Shown here: positions 32,890-41,897 of the stretch, piece by piece
How positions within the stretch are numbered: the first letter of the stretch is position 1
Layout of the letters: each line of letters starts with the position of its first letter
From: Dyadobacter luticola
GTDB lineage: Bacteria > Bacteroidota > Bacteroidia > Cytophagales > Spirosomataceae
Length of the DNA stretch: 64,000 bases
Direction: 5' to 3'
Assembly (NCBI RefSeq): GCF_005860805.1
Contig: NZ_VCEJ01000009.1
Span: 1 to 64,000 of the forward strand
Made by a program: the position numbers and the translations under genes
The notes under the pieces: generated by a model
Databases searched by the model: none
The model's input: only the letters and a program-made list of their open reading frames with translations
What the model was told of the DNA's origin: nothing

Positions 32890-35151
32890 ATGGAAGCACT
32901 TATTTCAGATAATTCAAGCATTAAAAAAGCTTCGGATAAATATATAAAGAAAACCTTTCCGGTCCTTGGAATGACCTGCGCGGCCTGCGCGGTAAGTGTG
33001 GAAAGCATGCTTAAATCCGCCAAGGGAGTCCACGATGCTGGCGTTAATTATGCCAATCAGACAGCTTGGGCTGAATATGACCAGACCGTTAAGCCTGTTG
33101 ACTTACAGAATCTAATCCGCTCTGTTGGTTACGATCTGATTGTTGATTCGCAAGACCCACAGCAAGAGCAGCAAGATGCTCAGCTCAGTCACTATAAGCA
33201 GTTAAAAAGACGTACGCTCTGGGCTGCCCTTCTTTCTTTTCCGATTGTCGTAATTGGGATGTTCTTTATGGACGCGCTGCCTTACGGCAACTGGATTATG
33301 ATGGCCCTTTCAGCGCCAGTGGTATTTTATCTTGGACGAAGCTTTTTTATGAATGCCTTCAAGCAGGCCACGCATGGAAAAGCCAATATGGATACCCTGG
33401 TGGCGCTAAGTACTGGGATTGCTTTTGTGTTTAGTGCCTTTAACACCATCTATCCTGAATTCTGGCATAACAGGGGCTTGCATGCTCACGTATATTATGA
33501 AGCAGCAGCTGTTGTCATTGCATTTATTTCCCTTGGAAAACTATTGGAAGAAAAGGCAAAGTCCAATACTTCGTCTGCGATAAAGAAATTGATAGGCTTG
33601 CAACCTAAAACGGTCAGGGCTATTGTCAATGGTGTAGAGCAGGAAATATCAATCGCGGCAGTAAAGGTTGGTGATATCCTGCTGGTCAGGCCTGGCGAAA
33701 AAATCCCGGTTGATGGAGTTGTGACAGATGGAAGCTCATTTGTGGATGAAAGCATGATCAGCGGGGAGCCCGTGGCAGTGGAAAAAAGCCAGGGAGAACA
33801 AGTATTTGCAGGGACAATTAATCAGAAGGGTAGCTTTCAATTTAAAGCCCAGAAAGTAGGGGGTGATACAATCCTTGCCCAGATTATCAGGATGGTCCAG
33901 GACGCTCAGGGAAGTAAAGCTCCGGTTCAAAAGCTTGTGGACAAGATAGCCGGTATATTCGTGCCAGTCGTGATCGGTGTTGCTGCGCTGACTTTTCTGA
34001 CCTGGATGCTGGTTGGATCAGAAAACGCTTTTACACATGCATTACTTACTTCTGTGACAGTGCTGGTAATTGCGTGCCCGTGCGCCCTTGGGCTTGCAAC
34101 ACCTACCGCAATCATGGTAGGTATTGGAAAAGGCGCAGAAAATAACATCCTAATTAAAGATGCCGAAAGTCTTGAGCTAGGCCATAAGGTAAATGCGGTT
34201 ATTCTGGATAAAACAGGCACAATTACTGAGGGCAAGCCCATTGTCACAGACATTTCTTGGAATGTAATAAACGGTGATCAAAGGTTATACAAACAAATCT
34301 TGCATGCTATGGAGGCTCAATCTGAGCATCCATTAGCAGAAGCGGTAGTTGTTAGCCTCAAAGAAGATAGTTTCGAAGCCCTGCGTTTGGAGAAATTTGA
34401 AAGTATAACCGGTTTGGGAGTAAGCTCATTTTATCAGGGGACCCGGTATTTTATCGGCAATCGCAAACTAATGGAGCTAAATACAATCAGCATAAACAAT
34501 CAACTTTCCCTTGAAGCAGAACAATGGCAGCACCAGGCCAAAACGGTAATTTTCTTTGCAGACTCCAAGCAGGTACTAGCCATCATAGCCATTGCCGATA
34601 AAATCAAACTTACTTCACGTCAGGCCATTGAAACGCTGCAAAACCGCGGCATTCAGGTTTATATGCTTACTGGTGACAATAAACAAACGGCAGCTGCGGT
34701 AGCAGAGCAGGTAGGTTTGAAACACTACAGAGCAGACGTAATGCCTTCACAAAAAGCAGAGTTCGTAAAACAGCTGCAAGCAGAAGGAAAAATTGTAGCC
34801 ATGGTTGGCGACGGGATCAATGACAGTCATGCCCTGGCGCAGGCAGATGTTAGCATTGCCATGGGCAAAGGATCAGACATTGCTATGGACGTAGCAAAGA
34901 TGACACTAATTACATCTGATTTGAACATGGTGCCCAAAGCATTACGGCTTTCAGCTAAAACAGTTAAAACTATAAAACAGAATCTTTTCTGGGCCTTTAT
35001 CTACAACCTGATCGGTATACCTCTTGCAGCAGGTCTGTTGTATCCTGTCAACGGCTTCTTACTGGATCCAATGATTGCAGGAGCAGCAATGGCGCTTAGT
35101 TCAGTTTCTGTTGTAAGCAATAGTTTGAGATTGAAAGCAGCAAAACTTTAG
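32890..35151 (+). CDS. copA: Copper-exporting P-type ATPase CopA (P1B-1)
   Basis: A 753-residue ATPase. An N-terminal HMA domain (residues ~18-85) has G-M-T-C-A-A-C. Downstream are the actuator motif S-G-E-P-V, the transmembrane metal site C-P-C (396-398), the phosphorylation site Asp440 in D-K-T-G-T, and G-D-G-I-N-D (here followed by S-H-A-L-A-Q). The late helices contain Y-N and S-S-V-S-V-V-S-N-S, as in Cu(I)/Ag(I) P1B-1 pumps. It exports Cu(I) from cytosol to periplasm, complementing CopB. It lies 164 bases after the small open frame and is followed by its likely chaperone CopZ, so it forms the cytosolic arm of the copper system. Confidence 0.95.
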   Translation: MEALISDNSSIKKASDKYIKKTFPVLGMTCAACAVSVESMLKSAKGVHDAGVNYANQTAWAEYDQTVKPVDLQNLIRSVGYDLIVDSQDPQQEQQDAQLSHYKQLKRRTLWAALLSFPIVVIGMFFMDALPYGNWIMMALSAPVVFYLGRSFFMNAFKQATHGKANMDTLVALSTGIAFVFSAFNTIYPEFWHNRGLHAHVYYEAAAVVIAFISLGKLLEEKAKSNTSSAIKKLIGLQPKTVRAIVNGVEQEISIAAVKVGDILLVRPGEKIPVDGVVTDGSSFVDESMISGEPVAVEKSQGEQVFAGTINQKGSFQFKAQKVGGDTILAQIIRMVQDAQGSKAPVQKLVDKIAGIFVPVVIGVAALTFLTWMLVGSENAFTHALLTSVTVLVIACPCALGLATPTAIMVGIGKGAENNILIKDAESLELGHKVNAVILDKTGTITEGKPIVTDISWNVINGDQRLYKQILHAMEAQSEHPLAEAVVVSLKEDSFEALRLEKFESITGLGVSSFYQGTRYFIGNRKLMELNTISINNQLSLEAEQWQHQAKTVIFFADSKQVLAIIAIADKIKLTSRQAIETLQNRGIQVYMLTGDNKQTAAAVAEQVGLKHYRADVMPSQKAEFVKQLQAEGKIVAMVGDGINDSHALAQADVSIAMGKGSDIAMDVAKMTLITSDLNMVPKALRLSAKTVKTIKQNLFWAFIYNLIGIPLAAGLLYPVNGFLLDPMIAGAAMALSSVSVVSNSLRLKAAKL

Positions 35152-35201
35152 TATTTATAAGCAAGTTTAGTAGTGTGATTATATAATTCAAATAACAACC
35201 A

Positions 35202-35411
35202 ATGGAATCTTTAAAATTTAAAACTAATATCAAATGTGGTGGATGTGTAGCAAAAGTCACACCAGGCTTAAATGAAACCGCCGGGGTCGATCAATGGGAA
35301 GTGGATATCAACAATCCGGAAAAAATCCTGACTGTAAATAGTGACGGTAACGGAGATCAAATCATCTCAGCTGTGAAGGATGCGGGTTTTGTGATTGAGA
35401 AGATCGACTAA
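35202..35411 (+). CDS. HMA-domain copper chaperone, CopZ-like
   Basis: A 69-residue single HMA domain: I-K-C-G-G-C in the metal loop (in place of the usual M-x-C-x-x-C), followed by beta-alpha-beta-beta-alpha-beta and ending in D-A-G-F-V-I-E-K-I-D. It would carry Cu(I) in the cytosol to CopA or CopB. It lies 50 bases after copA, the usual place for CopZ. The G-G between cysteines, where most copies have other residues, is common in Bacteroidota chaperones. Confidence 0.88.
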   Translation: MESLKFKTNIKCGGCVAKVTPGLNETAGVDQWEVDINNPEKILTVNSDGNGDQIISAVKDAGFVIEKID

Positions 35412-35508
35412 CCCTATTATCAATATCCAGGCGCTGTTGGCATAGTTGTTTTAAAGTTATGGGGCTGATCGGAAACTATATTAACTCTTAATTTAAAATG
35501 ACAAACCC

Positions 35509-36132
35509 ATGAAACCAGCGTACAAAATTCTAGGGCTTGCGGCCATGATGGCCTTTTCAACTGCATGCTCCGATGACGATGATGACAACAAAATTGCCAT
35601 CCAGGCTCATGACGATAATCAAATGATGACCGTTATGCACGACATGATGGATGAGATGCAAACCATGAAGCCCACCCAGGATCCTGATATTGATTTTGCT
35701 GCCATGATGAAAATGCATCATATGGGTGCCATTGATATGGCCAAACTGGAATTAGCATCTGGAAGCAACAGCGAAATGAAAGCCAAAGCACAAGCGATCA
35801 TCGATGCACAACAAAAAGAAATAGCTCAGCTAGATTCGTTTTTGACCAAGGCTACACCTACAACCATGAACATGGACTTCCATATGAAAATGATGGAGGG
35901 AATGGACCGGATGGGAAAACAATCTGATCTGCAAATCATCAACGGCAACATAGATCAGGACTTTGCCACATTGATGATAGAACATCACAAAAGCGCCACT
36001 GAGATGGCACAGATGCACTTATCGATGGGCAAGAACGCAGATCTTAAAGAAATGTCTTCTATGATCATCCAGGAGCAGAACAAAGAAATAGCCGATTTCC
36101 AGACCTGGCTATTGGCTAACAGAAATAACTAA
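35509..36132 (+). CDS. DUF305 lipoprotein, tandem domain
   Basis: A 207-residue lipoprotein with a signal ending F-S-T-A-C followed by a run of aspartates. Two DUF305 units follow: A-A-M-M-K-M-H-H-M-G-A-I-D-M-A-K and, later, A-T-L-M-I-E-H-H-K-S-A-T-E-M-A. DUF305 forms a ferritin-like four-helix bundle; the His/Met content here fits copper binding. It presumably buffers copper in the periplasm or at the outer membrane. It lies 97 bases after the chaperone gene and just before the copper storage protein. Confidence 0.9.
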   Translation: MKPAYKILGLAAMMAFSTACSDDDDDNKIAIQAHDDNQMMTVMHDMMDEMQTMKPTQDPDIDFAAMMKMHHMGAIDMAKLELASGSNSEMKAKAQAIIDAQQKEIAQLDSFLTKATPTTMNMDFHMKMMEGMDRMGKQSDLQIINGNIDQDFATLMIEHHKSATEMAQMHLSMGKNADLKEMSSMIIQEQNKEIADFQTWLLANRNN

Positions 36133-36155
36133 TCACCAATCTAACCTTAAATTTT

Positions 36156-36500
36156 ATGGCACATCAACAATTTAAAGAATGTATCGATGCCTGCGTGGCA
36201 TGCGCTATTGCTTGCAGCCACTGCGCGACTGAATGTTTAAAAGAAGAGCAGGTAGAACATATGGCAAGGTGCATCCAGCTTGATTTAGAGTGCGCTGCTA
36301 TCTGCCGAAGTGCAGCTGAAGTGATGAGCCTTGGTAGCAGTTTTAGTGCGCATCTATGCCGGGTTTGTGCAGACGCTTGTAATGCGTGTGCCGATGAATG
36401 TGAAAAACACGCAGAGATGGGTATGGATCATTGCCGTGAGTGTGCAGAAGCTTGCCGGAACTGCGCCCAGGCTTGTGAAAAAATGGCTACGTCAGTTTAA
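36156..36500 (+). CDS. Four-helix-bundle copper storage protein (Csp/DUF326)
   Basis: A 114-residue cytosolic protein with no signal peptide. Cysteines line four helices: D-A-C-V-A-C-A-I-A-C-S-H-C, E-C-A-A-I-C, C-R-V-C-A-D-A-C-N-A-C, and C-R-E-C-A-E-A-C-R-N-C-A-Q-A-C. This is the arrangement of Csp3-type copper storage proteins, which hold many Cu(I) ions inside the bundle. The length is typical. It closes the copper operon and would act as a sink for cytosolic copper when the pumps are saturated. Confidence 0.92.
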   Translation: MAHQQFKECIDACVACAIACSHCATECLKEEQVEHMARCIQLDLECAAICRSAAEVMSLGSSFSAHLCRVCADACNACADECEKHAEMGMDHCRECAEACRNCAQACEKMATSV

Positions 36501-36732
36501 AGTACTGGAAAATAGTAAATACAGCGACTATGTAATTTGGCTAAATTGACCAGAGTACACAGTTGCTGTAATTATTGGGCTGGCGTTATTTTCATACCAA
36601 TAAATGACAAAACGAAAGCATAATGCTGTCATAAAATCTTAGTTAACTGCTACCAACAATGCAAGGTGCAGTTTACAATCTTTGACCAGATCAAAAAACT
36701 TGCAACAAGTTTATCGAAATACAGAATGAGGT

Positions 36733-36760
36733 AAAAAAAATGAGAGTGTCTACAAGACAC
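36733..36760 (-). terminator. Weak hairpin and T tract, minus strand
   Basis: GTGTCT (36746-36751) pairs with AGACAC (36755-36760); on the minus strand the hairpin is followed, six bases later, by a run of eight T residues. It lies downstream of the His-rich gene on that strand and could terminate it. The stem is only 6 bp, so support is modest. Confidence 0.4.
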
Positions 36761-36786
36761 ACCCCCATTTTTCTGAAATTAAAAAA

Positions 36787-37008
36787 TCATGAAATTGGAT
36801 CACTATGACCTTGCTCATGACTTTGAATATGATGTTCGGCTGCAGCGTTTGCATGGTGGTCTGCCAAAGTATGGTGACCAAAAGCCAAATAAGCTTCATG
36901 TGCTTCTTGCTCGTGCTCCCCCGATTCATGCAGCTGTTGAGCCTTTTGATGGTGCTTGGCAGCCTCACCAAAATGGTAAGCTGCTTCTTTATGATGATTA
37001 TGTTCCAT
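36787..37008 (-). CDS. Small His-rich protein
   Basis: A 73-residue protein (M-E-H-N-H-H-K-E-A-A-Y-H-F-G-E-A-A-K-H-H) with no signal peptide, rich in His and Ala, forming an amphipathic helical pattern (A-A-A-E-H-H-I-Q-S-H). The overlapping open frames on the other strand lack such order. Histidine placement suggests metal binding, probably Cu, Zn or Ni (inference). It is oriented against the copper operon, with a 286-base gap that holds only the weak hairpin noted above. Confidence 0.65.
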   Translation of the reverse strand: MEHNHHKEAAYHFGEAAKHHQKAQQLHESGEHEQEAHEAYLAFGHHTLADHHANAAAEHHIQSHEQGHSDPIS

Positions 37009-37496
37009 GAGATATAAGTTTTAAGGCTGTAGCTAAAAAACTATGCCCAAACAAAGAATCTCTATTGCCGTAACTTAGCTTGAAGTGGTAGCAAAATAAC
37101 ATTTGGCAGTAAACGCAATTTCACGGGTATGACTGTTCAAAAGTTTAAAAATAATATTCGGTGGAAGCTGCCTCCAAGGAACTTTGGTAGTGAGAGAAAC
37201 CCGCAATAAAAACTATTGGGTGAGTGAGCAAACAGAACTCCTGCCATCAGGGTGAACTCTTCACAGATGATAGCTCAGTATGGCCTGACTCTCGTCAAGA
37301 TTAATAATTTGGGAAGAGCAGCAATAGCCGGAAAACAGGATGATCAATATAAATTCAACCTTCGCAACCTTGGCTTAACAGTCCATATATGCATGATGGG
37401 CATACCCTGCATTTTAAGAAATACACAGACAGGGTTCGAAATCTAAAAAATCAGCCCCTAAAACTGATCACAAAATGGCAAAAAAGCATTTCCATA
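37009..37496. other. Intergenic region without a supported gene
   Basis: A 488-base gap between two minus-strand genes. A 64-codon plus-strand frame at 37252-37446 has no family match or signal and is not called. No clear hairpin or repeat is seen. The stretch may hold the promoter of the His-rich gene and decayed sequence. Confidence 0.35.
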
Positions 37497-38429
37497 TTAA
37501 AAGAACAAAGGCTTTAAGCGGACTCCGGTTTTATCCATTTGAAGAGATGGGGAAGGAATTTTAACCGAATTGGCCATAAAACAAAGTGTCCTTAAAATTT
37601 TGCTGCGTGTTTTAATTTTGGTCAGGTCAATATCCATAGATACATAGTATTGCCGATAGGGATCAAAGCCCAGCTGCTGACTACGGTTTTTTTGCGCAGA
37701 TACCATATTATTAATACCATAACCGACTGAAAAACAAAGCCAGGCAGGCCATGATGTATTTGCTCCAAAAGATCGGGGGCTAAATGAAAGCCAGTATGTT
37801 TGACCATTATAATCCTTAAGCCATCGTTGGGAGTAAGTAGAACCTAAAAGTTCCGGTCGCATGGCTGCCAGTGAAGTATATTGAAATGAGAATTTGGGTT
37901 GAATACGGATTTCATCCCACAGCGCTATCTGGCCCAGATATACAACTGAGCCAAAAACATTGGCAACCATATCCCCGGGCGAAAAGCCGTATTCGGGCGA
38001 AAATCCGTCCAGGATTTCTATTGGTGTCTGAAAAAGCACCCCGGATATTGCCCCATAAATCAAAATCTGCTTTTTACTCAATCCAGCCTTTTGGTAAAGT
38101 GCAGCTGTGTGGCGTGCAATCTGATAGGATGTATAAAAGTGACCAACTTTGTCAATCTGCAGCCAGTCACGGCTATCATCCTGGATTCTAAATTTGGTAA
38201 GCGGGTCTTTATACCATGATTTACTAAGTCCATAAATACTGCCGGCATAGACAGCCGATTGACCTGCAAATATTGCACGCAATAAAACATAATTTGGCCT
38301 TTTTGTGCTATCACCTTCATCATGAACCTTTTCGGCCTGGGCATTCACGATTGGTAAGACCAGGATAAAAAGCATCACAGACATCACCAAGCCACAACGT
38401 ATAATTTTTGAACAGTTAGTAAAACTCAT
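37497..38429 (-). CDS. DUF2279 membrane-associated protein
   Basis: A 310-residue protein with an N-terminal signal/anchor (L-V-M-S-V-M-L-F-I-L-V-L-P-I-V). The block D-S-R-D-W-L-Q-I-D-K-V-G-H-F-Y-T-S-Y-Q, a Gly-rich helix (Y-G-A-I-S-G-V-L-F-Q-T-P-I-E) and F-S-P-E-Y-G-F-S-P-G-D-M identify DUF2279, which includes the YfiM lipoprotein of enterobacteria. These are outer-membrane or periplasmic proteins of unknown function, with an Asp/Glu/His-rich conserved core. Its role near the copper genes is not clear, and it is followed divergently by a barrel protein gene. Confidence 0.85.
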   Translation of the reverse strand: MSFTNCSKIIRCGLVMSVMLFILVLPIVNAQAEKVHDEGDSTKRPNYVLLRAIFAGQSAVYAGSIYGLSKSWYKDPLTKFRIQDDSRDWLQIDKVGHFYTSYQIARHTAALYQKAGLSKKQILIYGAISGVLFQTPIEILDGFSPEYGFSPGDMVANVFGSVVYLGQIALWDEIRIQPKFSFQYTSLAAMRPELLGSTYSQRWLKDYNGQTYWLSFSPRSFGANTSWPAWLCFSVGYGINNMVSAQKNRSQQLGFDPYRQYYVSMDIDLTKIKTRSKILRTLCFMANSVKIPSPSLQMDKTGVRLKPLFF

Positions 38430-38973
38430 TTTTCAACTATATCCAATAAAATTCTTAAAATTTCAGGTGAACCTTTTAATCTTCACCGTTTTCGTGCTTG
38501 ACACTTACAGGCTTATCCCCGAAGGATCTCGCCTGTAATTTTATTACTTTATACGCAACTCTTTACCATAAATACTCGTAGAAAGCTAAAATGAATGGTA
38601 TGCGCGAGTTTAATCTGCCGACTCTGCGGTTGCCCGCAGGGCCCAAAGAGGCCGTAAGATTTAAAATCTGTTGTTCAAACAGTTTGTAACTAATCTATGG
38701 ACATATGCCTTTGGTGTGAAACCACACATCAGGCAAGGTTAAGAGCTATCTATCTCTGATTTAAACAACCCAAAGTCGAACAGTCTTTATCAATCGATAA
38801 CAGGTACAGGTCAAAATACGGGTGAGCTTGATAAATTCAATATTAACTGATAAGTGATTGATGGGTGTTTGCACACTGAGCTTGCTGAAAAACCGGCATC
38901 ATGACAGGCTCCGGAACAGTGGTTGGATCAAGCAAGAAAAACTCTGAGGACCTTTCGAAAATATCCACACAAT
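38430..38973. other. Intergenic region, possible sigma-factor remnant at its end
   Basis: A 544-base gap. Most shows no coding pattern. The last ~70 bases, in frame with the gene that follows, read E-Q-W-L-D-Q-A-R-K-T-L-R-T-F-R-K-Y (preceded by a stop), which resembles the C-terminal helix of ECF sigma factors that often precede genes for this type of barrel protein. The rest of such a sigma gene is not present, so it would be a remnant at best. Confidence 0.3.
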
Positions 38974-40383
38974 ATGACAGAGTTACCAGATGACGAATTG
39001 GATAAGCTCTTCAGGAAGTCAATGAACGAGCTAAATCCTAATTTTGAGCAAGACAACTGGAACGCTTTAAGCAAGCGCTTGGATGATGCAAACCGAAAAA
39101 CCGATCTCCATCGCATTTTTAAATGGCCGCTGCTTAGAATTTTTACAGTGCTGGTTATTATAGGGGCACTGTATTACTCGTATAGCGATGAAAAACGTGA
39201 CCCTCCGAAGCCCGCCAAAGTTTCTGCAAATAGCTTAGCGTCATCCAAAGCAGATAAAAAAGATCCAAAAACCAATAAGGGTTTTCAGAAGTCTAATAAT
39301 GCCATAAGTCGCAACTCAAAGTTGGTAACAAAAGACACGTTAGTATCCAGATCAGTAAGAAGAAGTGATATTGATGCGGCAGATATATTAGCCGCTGAAT
39401 CCAAAGTTATTGACTCAAACGTCCCTGGTGAAAATTTTACAGTACCAATCCCCAGTGTTGCCAAAAAAAGATTATTGCATAATTTACAACCAAAACCGCT
39501 AATCAAGCTGGCATACAACCAAAAGCCTATTGTCCAGCAAGTGGAAGCGGTTACTATTTATACGGCCAACCAAGACTTGCCTAAAACTGATCAACCAAAG
39601 ATGGGCATCAGCGTAAATGATACCGTATTCACTATACAAAATCAAGAAAGGCCCAAACCTTCAATACCTATAAGTATCATAGATAACCACCTCTCTATTA
39701 GCAACGTTAGATTAAATTTTCCATCAATAGAACATCCAAAAAGCGAGGAATTCGAGCAGGAAGCTGGCCCGGCACCAACTAGCCAATTCGTAAATAGGCT
39801 GGCTTTTTATTTTGGCTACTCTCCGGATCTTAGTGCGGTGAAGATCAAAAACCTTGCAAAGCCTGGCTTCGCCGTTTTTTTGATGGCCGAGTATTCTATC
39901 TCAAATCGAATGTATTTTCAGCTAGGATTGGCAAGAAGTAAAAAAATATACAATGCCCAGGCTGGTGAATATACCTGGCCTTCCAATTGGAAGCAAAAAA
40001 TCTTGCCTACCAGTGTAGATGGAACATGCAAAATGCTGGAAATCCCTTTTAACCTGAGATTTGACATTACCCAAAAAAAACTTTCACGATGGTTTGTTAC
40101 AGCGGGCGTTTCATCTTATTATATGGCTAACGAAAAATATGTATACAACTACCCTCCTTACAGTACAAATATTAAATGGTATGATTATCAAGTAAAGACC
40201 GGATGGTATTTGCTGAGCCATGCTAATGTATCAGTCGGTTATCAATATAGGCTTTCCAAAAAACTTTTCTTAATTGCAGAACCTTATGCGAGAATCCCTG
40301 TAAAAAAAGTTGGTTACGGAAAAATCAATTTAACGACAACCGGGGTTTGGCTATCGGTGAGATACATTCCGGTATTCAACTAG
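38974..40383 (+). CDS. Barrel protein with N-terminal cytoplasmic segment (PorT/anti-sigma-like)
   Basis: A 469-residue protein starting M-T-E-L-P-D-D-E-L-D-K-L-F. Residues 1-45 are a charged cytoplasmic helix (D-N-W-N-A-L-S-K-R-L-D-D-A), then a single membrane helix at about 50-67 (I-F-T-V-L-V-I-I-G-A-L-Y-Y), a Ser/Lys/Pro-rich periplasmic linker and a C-terminal ~180-residue outer-membrane barrel (R-L-A-F-Y-F-G-Y-S-P-D-L, then M-Y-F-Q-L-G-L-A). This layout is widespread in Bacteroidota, usually next to an ECF sigma factor, suggesting signal transfer or envelope linking. No specific family name is certain. The start is taken at 38974 because the frame upstream looks like a remnant. Confidence 0.75.
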   Translation: MTELPDDELDKLFRKSMNELNPNFEQDNWNALSKRLDDANRKTDLHRIFKWPLLRIFTVLVIIGALYYSYSDEKRDPPKPAKVSANSLASSKADKKDPKTNKGFQKSNNAISRNSKLVTKDTLVSRSVRRSDIDAADILAAESKVIDSNVPGENFTVPIPSVAKKRLLHNLQPKPLIKLAYNQKPIVQQVEAVTIYTANQDLPKTDQPKMGISVNDTVFTIQNQERPKPSIPISIIDNHLSISNVRLNFPSIEHPKSEEFEQEAGPAPTSQFVNRLAFYFGYSPDLSAVKIKNLAKPGFAVFLMAEYSISNRMYFQLGLARSKKIYNAQAGEYTWPSNWKQKILPTSVDGTCKMLEIPFNLRFDITQKKLSRWFVTAGVSSYYMANEKYVYNYPPYSTNIKWYDYQVKTGWYLLSHANVSVGYQYRLSKKLFLIAEPYARIPVKKVGYGKINLTTTGVWLSVRYIPVFN

Positions 40384-40487
40384 CTCGGTATACAGACTTT
40401 TTTGTTAACCTTTAAATCAGGTACAAAAACGGCTTGGCAGCGTCCGCACCATAGGTATAAACCATAAAAACGACGATTGTTCTAAAA

Positions 40488-41363
40488 ATGCTTCTAAATA
40501 AAAAAATATCGGTTTTCTCCTTTATTAAACAAATTAGCTTTGATATTTCCGTAATACTTTTCTATGCTATACTGGTTGCAACTGCTGACCAATACGGAGT
40601 ACTTGCCCAAATATCTGTACCCTTGGGAGTTTCAGCCATCATTGGTACAGCACTATCGCTGCTGCTTGCATTCAGAACAGCCCAGGCATATGAAAGATGG
40701 TGGGAGGCCAGAATAGTCTGGGGAGCAATTGTAAATGATTCAAGAACATTGATCAGACAAGTAAAGCAGTTTGTCACAGATAACCCGGATGGGAAAAAGT
40801 CTGTGGAATCATTTGCGTACCGCCAGATCATTTGGTGTTATGCGCTAGGTGAGTCGCTACGCCGATTGCCTTTCTCCCAAAAGGTGCAGCAATACTTGAC
40901 TGAGCAGAACATTGTAGAAATTAATATCCCAAATGGTATTCTAAACCGGCACAGTATCGAACTTTCACAGCTACAGATCGGGGATTACAAACAAGTACAA
41001 CTTGATTCGACTTTAAGCCGCCTGTGCGATGCCATGGGAAAATGTGAGCGAATTAAAAATACAATATTTCCGAAATCATATAGTTTGCTAGTCCATTTTT
41101 TAATCTATGTTTTTGCAACACTATTACCATTTGGCCTGGATGACAAATATTATCTTGTTGAGATTTTTGTAACTGCATTGATTCCCATCATATTTATAGC
41201 AATTGAGCGTACAGCTATTATACTCCAGGACCCTTTTGAAAATGTACCAACCGACACGCCGGTAACAACTATTGCCACAACCATTGAAATCAATATCAAA
41301 GAGCTAATAGGCGATAAAAACTTACCGACCCAAGAGGCTCCTACATCTTTTTTTGTCATGTAA
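40488..41363 (+). CDS. Bestrophin-like channel
   Basis: A 291-residue membrane protein of the bacterial bestrophin family. Four hydrophobic segments are seen, at ~15-35, 42-62, 200-218 and 225-242. The A-Y-E-R-W-W-E-A-R motif just after the second segment is the family signature. Bacterial bestrophins form pentameric ion channels in the inner membrane, with cation or anion selectivity depending on the member. The late segment D-P-F-E-N-V-P-T-D-T-P also fits. It lies 104 bases after the barrel gene on the same strand but looks functionally unrelated to metal export. Confidence 0.9.
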   Translation: MLLNKKISVFSFIKQISFDISVILFYAILVATADQYGVLAQISVPLGVSAIIGTALSLLLAFRTAQAYERWWEARIVWGAIVNDSRTLIRQVKQFVTDNPDGKKSVESFAYRQIIWCYALGESLRRLPFSQKVQQYLTEQNIVEINIPNGILNRHSIELSQLQIGDYKQVQLDSTLSRLCDAMGKCERIKNTIFPKSYSLLVHFLIYVFATLLPFGLDDKYYLVEIFVTALIPIIFIAIERTAIILQDPFENVPTDTPVTTIATTIEINIKELIGDKNLPTQEAPTSFFVM

Positions 41364-41897
41364 AGCACTAACTATCTGCATAAAATTACAGATCAAGTTA
41401 TAACCCAGGCCAGATGATCATTTAGGGTATAAGGCCGTTTGGGTTGTCTGATCTTCCCTTTTATAATTCAAAACAGTGATGAAGGCATTCCAGATAATAA
41501 TAATATGATCATGCAATTCAAATTAACCATAGCACAAAACTATTTCCTATTTTTGTCAGACATTAAAGCAGGTCAATTATAAACCTTAAAATTTTAAGTC
41601 CTTTGACCGGCTTATCTGCTTTTTTTGACAGCAGGTAAGCTGGCAAAGGCGCCAATGCTCCCATTGACCCATTTAGCTCACTATCGTAGTAAGTCTATCA
41701 ATGGTAGTTTTTTTACTGTTCAGACACTAAATCGATAGTTGAATGGACCTAATTATAAGCTGATAATTAAATTATTTGCTAAACTAGCTATAATCAATAT
41801 CTTCACTTAACTATTCAAGTACTTACCCTTAAAGTCAGCTCTATACCATCGTCATTTTTCTGATGGAATTGCAGCTGATTTTTTCTTGGATGCAAAG
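41364..41897. other. Intergenic region with a long imperfect hairpin
   Basis: A 534-base gap between convergent genes. It contains a long inverted repeat: 41600-41619 (CCTTTGACCGGCTTATCTGC) pairs with 41631-41649 (GCAGGTAAGCTGGCAAAGG) with two mismatches and one bulge around an 11-base loop starting in a T run. This could be a terminator-like or structured RNA element. Nothing else is recognised. Confidence 0.45.

Noticed and set aside
36331..36549. 72-codon frame overlapping the copper storage gene
   Set aside because: A shifted frame inside and beyond the Csp gene with no independent support.
37252..37446. 64-codon plus-strand frame
   Set aside because: No recognisable domain, signal or neighbour support.
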